Origin: an uncultured Prevotella sp. | GTDB lineage: Bacteria; Bacteroidota; Bacteroidia; Bacteroidales; Bacteroidaceae | Assembly (NCBI GenBank): GCA_947304695.1 | Contig: CAMZBS010000061.1 | Location: 1 to 11,528 of the forward strand | Reading direction: 5' to 3' | DNA: 11,528 nucleotides | Shown: piece after piece, positions 1-5,847 of the stretch | How the letters are laid out: each line of letters opens with the position of its first letter | Position numbering within the stretch: the first letter of the stretch is position 1 | The notes under the pieces: generated by a model | What the model was told of the DNA's origin: nothing | The model's database searches: none | The model's input: only the letters and a program-made list of their open reading frames with translations | Program-made: the position numbers and the translations under genes

Positions 1-12
1 ATGGGAATGTTG

Positions 13-20
13 TATCTTTG
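13..20 (+). promoter_or_regulatory. Second putative -7 box upstream of serB
   Basis: TATCTTTG followed by CA is a strong match to the Bacteroidetes -7 consensus and points towards serB, 123 nt downstream. The -33 element would fall left of the window and cannot be checked. The resulting leader would contain an imperfect palindrome around CCTGCAGG (27-41) and a GTGA/TCAC inverted pair (50-64). I recognise no known regulator site in them. Confidence 0.4.
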
Positions 21-86
21 CACCATCGTTCCTGCAGGACGAAAAGCGAGTGAGTTAAATTCACTGTCATTTTTCTGCCAAAACGG

Positions 87-116
87 TTGGTGAGTCATTT
101 TTTTTTCGTATTTTTG
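87..116 (+). promoter_or_regulatory. Putative serB promoter, Bacteroidetes type
   Basis: TATTTTTG at 109-116 fits the Bacteroidetes primary-sigma -7 box TAnnTTTG. TTGG at 87-90 lies 18 nt upstream and is an imperfect match to the -33 TTTG element. The predicted transcript would start around 120-125 and reach the serB ATG at 143 after about 20 nt. A second, better -7 box, TATCTTTG, lies at 13-20, but its -33 element would be outside the window, so serB may have two start points. Confidence 0.5.
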
Positions 117-142
117 CAGTCACGATGCATTAAAAAACAAAT

Positions 143-1378
143 ATGACAATGGTACAGGAACAAATCTTAGTTCGCATAACGGGACAGGACCGTCCGGGAC
201 TGACGGCATCTGTCATGTCGATTCTGGCAAAGTATGATGCTCAGATTCTGGATATTGGTCAGGCCGACATCCACTCTACGCTGTCGTTGGGCATCCTCAT
301 CCGCATGGACGAGATGAACTCGGGACAGGTGATGAAGGAACTGCTCTTCAAGGCTACGGAACTGGGGGTCAACATTGGCTTTGCGCCCATTACGGACGAT
401 GAATATGAGGACTGGGTGGGCCATCAGGGCAAGAACCGCTACATCCTCATGGTGATGGGGCGCGAGCTGGAGGCCAAGCAGATTGAGGCTGCCACGCGCA
501 TCATTGCCGACCAGGGGTTCAACATCGATGCCATCCGACGCATGACGGGCCGCAAGAGCATTAAGAACCCCACGAAGCATGTGCGGGCCTGCATAGAGCT
601 GTCGCTGCGCGGCGAGCCGAAGGATAGGCAGGAGATGCAGAGCCAGTTTCTGAAGCTGTCGGCTGAGATGGAGATTGACTTCTCCTTCCAGCGCGACGAC
701 ATGTTCCGGAGGATGCGCCGACTCATCTGTTTCGATATGGACTCGACGCTCATTCAGACCGAATGTATCGATGAGCTGGCCGAACGGGCCGGTGTGGGTG
801 CTGAGGTGCGTGCCATCACGGAGAGTGCCATGCGTGGTGAGATTGACTTCAAGGAGAGCTTCACCCGTCGCGTGAGCCTGCTGAAGGGGCTTGACGTAAG
901 CGTGATGCAGGACATTGCCGAGCACCTGCCCATTACCGAGGGCGTAGACCGCCTGATGACCATCTTGAAGCGCTGTGGCTATAAGATTGCCATCCTGAGC
1001 GGCGGATTCACCTACTTCGGCGAATACCTGCAGAGGAAGTACGGCATTGACTATGTGTATGCCAACGAACTGGAGATTGACGAGAACGGAAAGCTGACGG
1101 GCCGCTATGTGGGCGAGGTGGTAGACGGCCACCGCAAGGCTGAACTGCTGAAGCTCATTGCGCAGGTGGAGAAGGTGAACCTGGCTCAGACCATTGCCGT
1201 GGGCGACGGTGCCAACGACCTGCCCATGATTAGCGAAGCAGGGCTTGGCATTGCGTTTCATGCCAAGCCCCGTGTGGTAGCCAATGCCAAGCAGAGCATC
1301 AACACCATCGGTCTCGACGGCGTGCTCTATTTCCTGGGCTTCAAGGATTCTTACCTGGGCGACCAGGGAAAGCTGTAA
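143..1378 (+). CDS. serB: Phosphoserine phosphatase, ACT-ACT-HAD form (SerB)
   Basis: The protein hydrolyses O-phospho-L-serine to L-serine, the last step of serine synthesis, in the cytoplasm. The 411-residue chain has two N-terminal ACT domains (about 7-85 and 98-180), the first opening with VRITGQDRPGL, then a HAD phosphatase domain (about 193-400). The HAD motifs are complete: FDMDSTL with nucleophile D198 and acid/base D200, the SGG motif at 286-288, K332 in the motif III region, and GDGAND at 354-359. The double-ACT layout resembles the long SerB2 form of actinobacteria rather than the short E. coli enzyme, and ACT domains commonly bind serine or another amino acid as feedback signal. 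The start at 143 is 6 nt before a second in-frame ATG (149). Its stop codon abuts the stop of the convergent tyrA, with no intergenic base. The function call is secure; the ACT ligand is inferred. Confidence 0.95.
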   Translation: MTMVQEQILVRITGQDRPGLTASVMSILAKYDAQILDIGQADIHSTLSLGILIRMDEMNSGQVMKELLFKATELGVNIGFAPITDDEYEDWVGHQGKNRYILMVMGRELEAKQIEAATRIIADQGFNIDAIRRMTGRKSIKNPTKHVRACIELSLRGEPKDRQEMQSQFLKLSAEMEIDFSFQRDDMFRRMRRLICFDMDSTLIQTECIDELAERAGVGAEVRAITESAMRGEIDFKESFTRRVSLLKGLDVSVMQDIAEHLPITEGVDRLMTILKRCGYKIAILSGGFTYFGEYLQRKYGIDYVYANELEIDENGKLTGRYVGEVVDGHRKAELLKLIAQVEKVNLAQTIAVGDGANDLPMISEAGLGIAFHAKPRVVANAKQSINTIGLDGVLYFLGFKDSYLGDQGKL

Positions 1379-2173
1379 TCACTTTTTGATCTCGATGTCG
1401 CGGCGCACGTTGTCGCGAATCTTCGTGAGATACCCCTTCATTCCATCGGCATCCTTGTTGTCGATGATTTCGAGCAGCTCCTTCAGCTCCGTGCGAATCT
1501 GCGACACCTGGTCGTGGGTGTAGGGGTTGAAGAGTATTTCCTGCAGCAGGTAGTCGTCCTCGTTGAGCACGCCCTTGGCTATGCGCATGTGGCGCTTGAA
1601 GGTGGTGCCCGGCGCGTCCTGATGCTTCATGACGGCGGCAAAGACGAAGGTCGAGACGAATGGGATACTCAAGGAGTAGGCCACCGTGCGGTCGTGCTCC
1701 TCGAAGGTGTACTCATAGATGTTGAGTCCAAGTCGCTGGTAGAGGTCCTTGAAGAAGATGCGGCCCATGTAGTCGCCCTCGCTGATGATGATGGCGTTCT
1801 CCTCGGAGAGCTGGTTCAGGTTGGCAAACGTGGGGCCGAACATCGGGTGGGTCGAGACGTAGCGCATGCCCGTCGACTCATAGAACTCCTTCAAGTCGGT
1901 CTTCACCGAAGCAATGTCGCTGATGATGCACTCCTTCGGCAGATGGGGAATCATCTCGCGGAACACGGGGATGGTGTACTTCAGCGTCACGGCATTGATG
2001 AGCAGTTCGGGCTTGAAAGCCTCCACCTCCTCATAGGTTGTGAACCGCTGGCAGTTGTACGTAAACCGCATGCGCTTGGGGTCTTTCTCAAACACGGCCA
2101 CCTCGTGGTCAAAACTCAGCAGGTCGATGAAGAACGAGCCCATCTTGCCTGCACCTAATACTAATATCTTCAT
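1379..2173 (-). CDS. tyrA: Prephenate dehydrogenase (TyrA)
   Basis: The enzyme catalyses NAD(P)+-dependent oxidative decarboxylation of prephenate to 4-hydroxyphenylpyruvate, the tyrosine arm. The 264-residue chain starts with a Rossmann nucleotide-binding motif, GAGKMG, at 7-12. SDIASVKT (85-92) and STHPMFGP (107-114, with probable catalytic H109) are typical of the TyrA family, as is EEHDR at 158-162 at the start of the helical dimerisation domain. It has no fused chorismate mutase and no ACT domain, so feedback control is not visible here. The chorismate mutase activity is on the neighbouring gene product. It is the last gene of the minus-strand aromatic operon, 132 nt after the DAHP synthase-mutase gene, with a repeat pair in the gap. 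The start is the ATG at 2173, immediately before the Rossmann strand, and no plausible earlier start is seen. Confidence 0.93.
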   Translation of the reverse strand: MKILVLGAGKMGSFFIDLLSFDHEVAVFEKDPKRMRFTYNCQRFTTYEEVEAFKPELLINAVTLKYTIPVFREMIPHLPKECIISDIASVKTDLKEFYESTGMRYVSTHPMFGPTFANLNQLSEENAIIISEGDYMGRIFFKDLYQRLGLNIYEYTFEEHDRTVAYSLSIPFVSTFVFAAVMKHQDAPGTTFKRHMRIAKGVLNEDDYLLQEILFNPYTHDQVSQIRTELKELLEIIDNKDADGMKGYLTKIRDNVRRDIEIKK

Positions 2174-2176
2174 AAA

Positions 2177-2216
2177 GACTCACCCCCATGCCCCTCCCTG
2201 TGAGGGAGGGGAGTAG
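2177..2216. repeat. GC-rich palindromic repeat, unit 1
   Basis: The unit reads GACTCACCCCC, three bases, then a CCCCTCCCT/AGGGAGGGG palindrome with a 3-base loop, ending in AGTAG. It forms an inverted pair with unit 2 (2266-2303), which is nearly identical when reverse complemented. It starts 4 nt upstream of the tyrA start codon. The pair resembles REP/BIME-type intergenic elements in layout; membership of a named family is not established. Confidence 0.7.
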
Positions 2217-2239
2217 AATGTTTGTGGGGTATTCTACTC
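2211..2239. repeat. Inverted repeat, 9-bp stem, inside repeat pair
   Basis: GAGTAGAAT (2211-2219) and ATTCTACTC (2231-2239) are perfect reverse complements separated by 11 nt. The left arm overlaps the outer end of palindromic unit 1. In RNA this would form a hairpin in the leader just before tyrA. No T-tract follows on the minus strand, so it does not look like a terminator. Confidence 0.55.
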
Positions 2240-2265
2240 TTTTGTTATTGTATGTACATTAGCGA

Positions 2266-2303
2266 CTACTCCCCTCCCTTCAGGGAGGGGTCGGGGGAGA
2301 GTC
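2266..2303. repeat. GC-rich palindromic repeat, unit 2 (inverted mate of unit 1)
   Basis: Read on the minus strand the unit begins GACTCTCCCCC, then the CCCCTCCCT...AGGGAGGGG palindrome and AGTAG, matching unit 1 except for a few bases. It ends 2 nt short of the stop codon of the DAHP synthase-mutase gene at 2306. The mRNA between that gene and tyrA would therefore carry two strong GC-rich hairpins, which could also pair with each other. Confidence 0.7.
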
Positions 2304-2305
2304 TT

Positions 2306-3370
2306 CTACTTGTTGATGATTTCTATCTGCTGTCTTACTGACTCTTCGTGGATGCTCTCGAAGACGTGGGCCACAAAGTCGGCACCCATGCCGCAGAGGG
2401 CACCCTGAGCGCCTCGCTTCGACAGGATTTCGTTGTAGCGCGAGGCCTGCAGCACGGTCATGTTGTGCTCCTTCTTGTACTGGCCTATCTCGCGGCACAC
2501 GCGCATGCGCTTGGCCAGCAGGTCCATGAGCTGGTTGTCCAGCTCGTCAATCTGCTTGCGCAGCTGCTGGATGCCCTCGGTGGTGGTGTGCTCGTCGCGG
2601 ATGACCAGCAGCGACAGGATGTAGTCGAGCACGTCGGGCGTGACCTGCTGGGCGGCGTCGCTCCATGCCTTGTCGGGGTCGCAGTGGCTCTCAACGATGA
2701 GGCCGTCGAAGCCCAGGTCCATAGCCTGCTGGCAGAGCGGAGCGATGAGCTCGCGGCGACCGCCGATGTGGCTGGGGTCGCTGATGATGGGCAGGTCGGG
2801 TATGCGGCGGTGCAGCTCGATGGGAATCTGCCACATGGGCATGTTGCGGTAGATCTTCTTCTCGTAGGAAGAGAAGCCACGATGGATGGCACCCAACCGC
2901 TTGATGCCAGCCTGGTTGATGCGCTCCAGGGCGCCAATCCACAGCTCCAGGTCGGGGTTGACGGGGTTCTTCACAAACACGGGCACGTCGGCACCCTTCA
3001 GCGCGTCGGCCAGTGCCTGCATGGCAAAGGGGTTGGCCGAGGTGCGTGCGCCGACCCACAGGATGTCGACATCATACTTCAGTGCCAGTTCCACATGCTC
3101 AGGCGTGGCCACTTCGGTGGAGATGAGCATCTTCGTCTCTTTCTTCACCTGCTGCAGCCAGACGAGGGCGGGCTCGCCGTGTCCTTCAAAGCCGCCGGGC
3201 TTGGTGCGGGGCTTCCATACGCCTGCACGGAAGTTGTGGCAGCCCTTCATGGCCAGTTGGCGGGCGGTGGTCATCACTTGCTCTTCGGTCTCGGCCGAGC
3301 AGGGGCCTGCAATCACGAAGGGACGTTCGTTGTCGCTGGGAAGGTTCAGTTTCTCTAATTCTAATTCCAT
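2306..3370 (-). CDS. Bifunctional DAHP synthase-chorismate mutase
   Basis: The fusion joins the first step of the shikimate pathway (phosphoenolpyruvate plus erythrose 4-phosphate to DAHP) to the chorismate-to-prephenate step. Residues about 15-250 form a KDO8P-synthase-like (type I beta) DAHP synthase barrel: AGPCSAE (21-27), a KPRTKPGGFEG segment (53-63), KNPVNPD (134-140), HRGFS (163-167), SDPSHIGG (197-204) and ESHCDPDKA (227-235). Residues about 263-354 form an AroQ-type helical chorismate mutase, with LRKQIDELDNQL, R288 and an IGQYKK helix. In other bacteria such a fused mutase can act as the feedback sensor for the synthase. I place the start at the ATG at 3370, where the conserved protein begins (MELELEKL). 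An in-frame ATG at 3415 adds 15 residues encoded mostly by a repeat, but it has the better ribosome site (AAAGGAG). A gene symbol is withheld because aroF, aroG, aroA and pheB are all used for this fusion. Confidence 0.92.
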   Translation of the reverse strand: MELELEKLNLPSDNERPFVIAGPCSAETEEQVMTTARQLAMKGCHNFRAGVWKPRTKPGGFEGHGEPALVWLQQVKKETKMLISTEVATPEHVELALKYDVDILWVGARTSANPFAMQALADALKGADVPVFVKNPVNPDLELWIGALERINQAGIKRLGAIHRGFSSYEKKIYRNMPMWQIPIELHRRIPDLPIISDPSHIGGRRELIAPLCQQAMDLGFDGLIVESHCDPDKAWSDAAQQVTPDVLDYILSLLVIRDEHTTTEGIQQLRKQIDELDNQLMDLLAKRMRVCREIGQYKKEHNMTVLQASRYNEILSKRGAQGALCGMGADFVAHVFESIHEESVRQQIEIINK

Positions 3371-3376
3371 ATTGAA

Positions 3377-3406
3377 AGCCCACCCAAACCCTCCCAAGGG
3401 GAGGGA
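3377..3406. repeat. GC-rich palindromic repeat, unit 3
   Basis: The plus strand reads AGCCCACCC, three bases, then CCTCCC AAGG GGAGGG and A. It matches unit 4 (3550-3579) in opposite orientation and is a variant of units 1 and 2. It lies between two candidate starts of the DAHP synthase-mutase gene and is in frame with it, so if translation began at 3415 this repeat would encode most of a 15-residue N-terminal extension. Confidence 0.65.
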
Positions 3407-3419
3407 TAAATACATACGG

Positions 3420-3434
3420 GTGCTCCTTTTTTTT
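3420..3434 (-). promoter_or_regulatory. Shine-Dalgarno-like site upstream of the DAHP synthase-mutase gene
   Basis: On the minus strand a run of A residues leads into AAAGGAG, followed after a short spacer by the ATG at 3415. Such a site is unusual next to the A-rich, SD-free starts seen elsewhere in this window. It favours initiation at 3415, whereas homology favours 3370. A likely explanation is that a repeat was inserted between an older ribosome site and the original start. Confidence 0.4.
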
Positions 3435-3530
3435 AGTTATACATTATGTTAAGCAAGTTTCGCAAGATCTTTTAAACAACGGATTTCATTCATGAGAAAG
3501 TCGAGTTATATTATTATACTCTTCGCCTGA

Positions 3531-4727
3531 CTATCCGTCCAGACATCCCTCCCTCCCTTTGGGAGGGCAGGGGTGGGCTTTTATCCGTTCCAACGCCTCT
3601 TGTATCTTCTCTTCCTTGGCGCAGAGCGAGATGCGGATGTAGCGTTCGCCGTTAGAGCCGAAGATGAAGCCTGGGGTGATGAACACGCGGGCTTCGTGAA
3701 GGATGCGCTCCGTCAGGTCTTCCACATTATTATAGTGAGCGGGTATCTTGCCCCAGAGGAACATGCCCACCTGCTCCTTGTCGTAGGTGCAGTCCAACAC
3801 GTCCATGATCTGTTCGGCATAGCGGCGGCGGCGGGCGTAGGTCTCGATGTTGAACTCGCGGTGCCAGGCCTCGTCGTTCTTGTAAGCCTCGGCAGCAGCC
3901 AACTGTATGCCCCGGAAGGTTCCGCTCTCGATGTTCGACTGTACCTTCAGAATCCACTGGATGAACTGGGCGTTGGTGGCACAGAGACCCACGCGCCAGC
4001 CCGGCATGTTGTGGCTCTTCGACATCGAGTTGAACTCAATGCAGCACTCCTTGGCTCCGGGCACCTGGAGCATCGACATGGGCGTGTCGTTGAGGATGAA
4101 GGAGTAGGGGTTGTCGTTGACCACGACGATGTTGTTGTTGCGGGCAAACTGCACCACACGCTCGTAGGTCTCGCGACGGGCACGGCCGCCGGTGGGCATG
4201 TTGGGATAGTTCATCCACATCAGCTTCACGCGGCTCAGGTCCATCTTCTCCAGTTCGTCGAAGTCGGGCTGCCAGCCGTTGTCCTCGCGCAGGTTGTAGT
4301 TCACAATCTTGGCACCCAGAATCTTGCTCAGCGAGGTGTAGGTGGGGTAGCCGGGGTTGGGCACGAGCACCTCGTCGCCTGGATTGACAAAGGCCAGCGT
4401 GACGTGCAGGATGCCTTCCTTCGAGCCGATGAGCGGCAGTATCTCCGTCTTGGCGTCGAGCTCCACGTCGTACCAACGCTTATAGAACGCGGCCATAGCC
4501 CCACGCAGTTCGGGCGTGCCCATCGTGGGCTGATAGCCGTGGGCCGTCGGGTCGTGGGCCACCTCACACAGTTTCTCAATGGTCTGTTCCGACGGCGGCA
4601 TGTCGGGACTGCCTATGGCCAGGCTGATAATGTCCTTGCCCTCGGCATTCATCTGTGCCACCTCTTTCAGCTTGCGGCTGAAGTAGTATTCGCTAACGAG
4701 CGATAAACGGTCTGCTGGTTGTATCAT
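3531..4727 (-). CDS. PLP-dependent class I/II aminotransferase of the aromatic operon
   Basis: This is a fold-type I aminotransferase that probably converts phenylpyruvate and 4-hydroxyphenylpyruvate to Phe and Tyr. That substrate choice comes from its operon, not from a specific motif. Visible family residues are N176 in MNYPNMPTG, D205/Y208 in NDNPYS, Schiff-base K237 in SMSKSHNMPGWR and the carboxylate-binding R365 in YIRIS. At 398 residues it has the usual length. Annotation pipelines may call it LL-diaminopimelate or aspartate aminotransferase, and a broad or different substrate range is possible. The start is the ATG at 4727 (MIQPADRLSL). An upstream in-frame start at 4760 would add 11 residues drawn from the spacer and is unlikely. 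The last ~15 residues after ALERIK are encoded by a GC-rich repeat and look like a read-through extension. It lies 48 nt downstream of pheA. Confidence 0.9.
   Translation of the reverse strand: MIQPADRLSLVSEYYFSRKLKEVAQMNAEGKDIISLAIGSPDMPPSEQTIEKLCEVAHDPTAHGYQPTMGTPELRGAMAAFYKRWYDVELDAKTEILPLIGSKEGILHVTLAFVNPGDEVLVPNPGYPTYTSLSKILGAKIVNYNLREDNGWQPDFDELEKMDLSRVKLMWMNYPNMPTGGRARRETYERVVQFARNNNIVVVNDNPYSFILNDTPMSMLQVPGAKECCIEFNSMSKSHNMPGWRVGLCATNAQFIQWILKVQSNIESGTFRGIQLAAAEAYKNDEAWHREFNIETYARRRRYAEQIMDVLDCTYDKEQVGMFLWGKIPAHYNNVEDLTERILHEARVFITPGFIFGSNGERYIRISLCAKEEKIQEALERIKAHPCPPKGREGCLDG
3550..3579. repeat. GC-rich palindromic repeat, unit 4 (inverted mate of unit 3)
   Basis: The plus strand reads TCCCTCCC TTTGGGAGGG, three bases, then GGGTGGGCT, the reverse complement of the unit 3 pattern. 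It lies inside the 3' end of the aminotransferase frame and encodes the last residues (AHPCPPKGREG). About 140 nt of AT-rich sequence separates units 3 and 4. I see no promoter box or gene in that stretch. Confidence 0.65.
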
Positions 4728-4775
4728 AATGCTTAATATTTTACTTGTGACTTCTAACATCTTCCCTCTTCCATC

Positions 4776-5606
4776 TTACCTCCCTACGTATTCTCCCAGT
4801 ATCTTCAAGTCCCTTGTCAGCGGGATGATGGCATCGACGGCCTGGCGGTAGCGCACCAGCGACTCGAACACCACGTCGACGTAGAACAGATATTCCCATT
4901 CGCGGCCGATGATGGGCAGCGACTGAATCTTCGTGAGGTTGATCTTGTAGAACGAGAGAATGGCCAGCACGGCTGAGAGCGACCCTTCCTCGTGGGGCAG
5001 CGAGAAGACGATGCTCGACTTGTTGGCCTCGGTGATGGGACGCAGCAGGTCGGCCTTCTGCGGAGCCGAACACACCAGGAAGCGGGTGAAGTTGTGCTTG
5101 TTGTCCTCAATGCCGTCCTCCAGCACCTTCAGTCCGTAGAGGCGTGCAGCGTCGGCGTGGCAGATGGCGGCCCATCCGTGGTGCTGCCCTTCGGCTATCA
5201 TCCGGGCCGAGCCAGCCGTGTCCTCGCCTTCCACGATGCGCAGTTCGGGGTGTCCCTCCAGGTAGTGGCGCGTCTGCATCAGGGCCACGGGGTGTGAATG
5301 CACCTCGGTGATGGTCGACCAGTCATCGTCGGGCAGGCAGCAGATGCAGTGGGTGATGTGCAGCTTGTGCTCGCCCACCACCGTTGTGTCGCTGTCGCGC
5401 AGCAGCTCGTAGTTGTGGAGCAGGCTTCCCGCAATGGTGTTCTCGATGGCCGCCATTGCAATCACCGTCGGGTCTTGGCTCACGGCCTCGTAGACCTTCT
5501 CGAACGTGGGGCAGCAGATGAGCTGTATCTGTTCGCCCTTGAAGTACTGGTGGGCTGCAATGTCGTGGAACGACCCTACGATGCCCTGAATTGCTATTCG
5601 TTTCAT
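4776..5606 (-). CDS. pheA: Prephenate dehydratase (PheA), monofunctional with ACT domain
   Basis: The enzyme decarboxylates and dehydrates prephenate to phenylpyruvate, the phenylalanine arm. The 276-residue chain has the dehydratase domain at about 3-182: IENTIAGSL (54-62), VHSHPVALMQ (102-111) and NFTRF (172-176), whose TRF triplet is the catalytic signature. An ACT domain follows at about 197-270, beginning SSIVFSLPHEEGSLSAVL. The phenylalanine-binding GAL motif reads GSL and the ESRP motif reads QSLP, so allosteric Phe binding may be altered or may be lineage-typical. There is no fused chorismate mutase; that activity comes from the DAHP synthase-mutase gene downstream. It is the first gene of the aromatic operon, and its ATG lies 21 nt after the T-tract of a terminator that forms part of the Phe/Tyr-codon attenuator. 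Confidence 0.95.
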   Translation of the reverse strand: MKRIAIQGIVGSFHDIAAHQYFKGEQIQLICCPTFEKVYEAVSQDPTVIAMAAIENTIAGSLLHNYELLRDSDTTVVGEHKLHITHCICCLPDDDWSTITEVHSHPVALMQTRHYLEGHPELRIVEGEDTAGSARMIAEGQHHGWAAICHADAARLYGLKVLEDGIEDNKHNFTRFLVCSAPQKADLLRPITEANKSSIVFSLPHEEGSLSAVLAILSFYKINLTKIQSLPIIGREWEYLFYVDVVFESLVRYRQAVDAIIPLTRDLKILGEYVGR

Positions 5607-5627
5607 TCTCGTCTGTTCACTTTTTAC

Positions 5628-5664
5628 AAAAAAACTCCGCTTTCACTTTGTCTGTGAAGCGGAG
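5628..5664 (-). terminator. Intrinsic terminator of the pheA attenuator
   Basis: On the minus strand, CTCCGCTTCAC (5664-5654) pairs with GTGAAAGCGGAG (5646-5635): an 8-bp GC-rich stem, a bulged A and 3 more bp, with a 7-nt loop. Seven T residues follow (5634-5628). This is a textbook intrinsic terminator, yet it sits inside the 5' leader, ahead of pheA, so it must be bypassed for the operon to be expressed. Its 5' arm can alternatively pair with 5717-5725. Confidence 0.88.
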
Positions 5665-5725
5665 CCCTTTCTGTTTTTTCTTTTCAAAAATCATTTTTCA
5701 ACTTACACACGCTCTACCGCTTCAC
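5654..5725 (-). promoter_or_regulatory. Antiterminator of the Phe/Tyr attenuator
   Basis: GTGAAGCGG (5725-5717, within leader codons 19-22) is a perfect 9-bp complement of CCGCTTCAC (5662-5654), the 5' arm of the terminator. The two structures are mutually exclusive. The first arm begins 10 nt after the last Phe codon and ends 11 nt before the stop codon, so a ribosome stalled early in the Tyr/Phe run would leave it free, and one at the stop would probably mask it. A weaker pairing of TGCATAC (leader codons 5-7) with GTGTGTA near the stop could be the 1:2 hairpin. Confidence 0.75.
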
Positions 5726-5780
5726 AATTGCTTGCAAAGTAAAAGTAATAGCCGTAAAAGTATGCACGTTGATTCGTCAT
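5703..5780 (-). CDS. Phe/Tyr leader peptide of the aromatic operon attenuator
   Basis: This is a 25-codon ORF starting at the ATG at 5780 and ending in TAA at 5703-5705. Residues 7-15 read YFYGYYFYF, so eight of nine codons are Tyr or Phe (five Tyr, three Phe in the peptide), followed by ASNCEAVERV. The end products of the downstream operon are exactly Phe and Tyr. By analogy with the proteobacterial pheA and his leaders, a ribosome slowed at these codons by scarce charged tRNA would leave 5717-5725 free to form an antiterminator. Rapid translation to the stop would cover that segment and let the terminator at 5628-5664 form. The start has an A-rich upstream region without a Shine-Dalgarno site, like neighbouring starts. 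The coding call rests on composition, position and the matching hairpins. Confidence 0.88.
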   Translation of the reverse strand: MTNQRAYFYGYYFYFASNCEAVERV

Positions 5781-5811
5781 GTTTGTTTAAACTTTTTTCT
5801 ATTTTCGGTTG

Positions 5812-5843
5812 CAAAAGTAATACTTTTCCCCGAACTATGCAAA
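5812..5843 (-). promoter_or_regulatory. Promoter of the pheA-aminotransferase-DAHPS/CM-tyrA operon
   Basis: On the minus strand TTTG (5843-5840) and TACTTTTG (5819-5812) match the Bacteroidetes -33 and -7 elements, with a 20-nt spacer as expected for this class. Transcription would start around 5805, about 25 nt before the leader peptide ATG. This is the clearest promoter in the window. Confidence 0.72.
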
Positions 5844-5847
5844 TAAT

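Noticed and set aside
1..93. 30-codon open frame beginning with the first base of the window
   Set aside because: It contains the -7 promoter box TATCTTTG and has no protein-like features. It is more likely upstream regulatory sequence.
167..1261. Long minus-strand frame (364 codons) antisense to serB
   Set aside because: The serB frame has complete catalytic motifs. The antisense translation has no recognisable domain and is a by-product of GC-rich codon use.
2177..2303. CRISPR or insertion-sequence ends in the repeat pair
   Set aside because: There are only two inverted units with a short centre, no regular spacers, no transposase and no target duplications.
2348..3358. Long plus-strand frame antisense to the DAHP synthase-mutase gene
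   Set aside because: Composition is dominated by V, L, H and Q with no motif, and it mirrors a certain enzyme on the other strand.
3407..3530. Possible internal promoter between the aminotransferase and DAHPS/CM genes
   Set aside because: The AT-rich stretch has no TAnnTTTG box on the minus strand, so nothing supports a separate transcript start.
3573..4706. 377-codon plus-strand frame antisense to the aminotransferase
   Set aside because: No family features. All PLP-enzyme residues are on the minus strand.
4728..4775. Purine-rich spacer between pheA and the aminotransferase as a regulatory site
   Set aside because: It looks like simple repeated GAAGAT-type spacer sequence. No hairpin, promoter box or leader ORF is evident.
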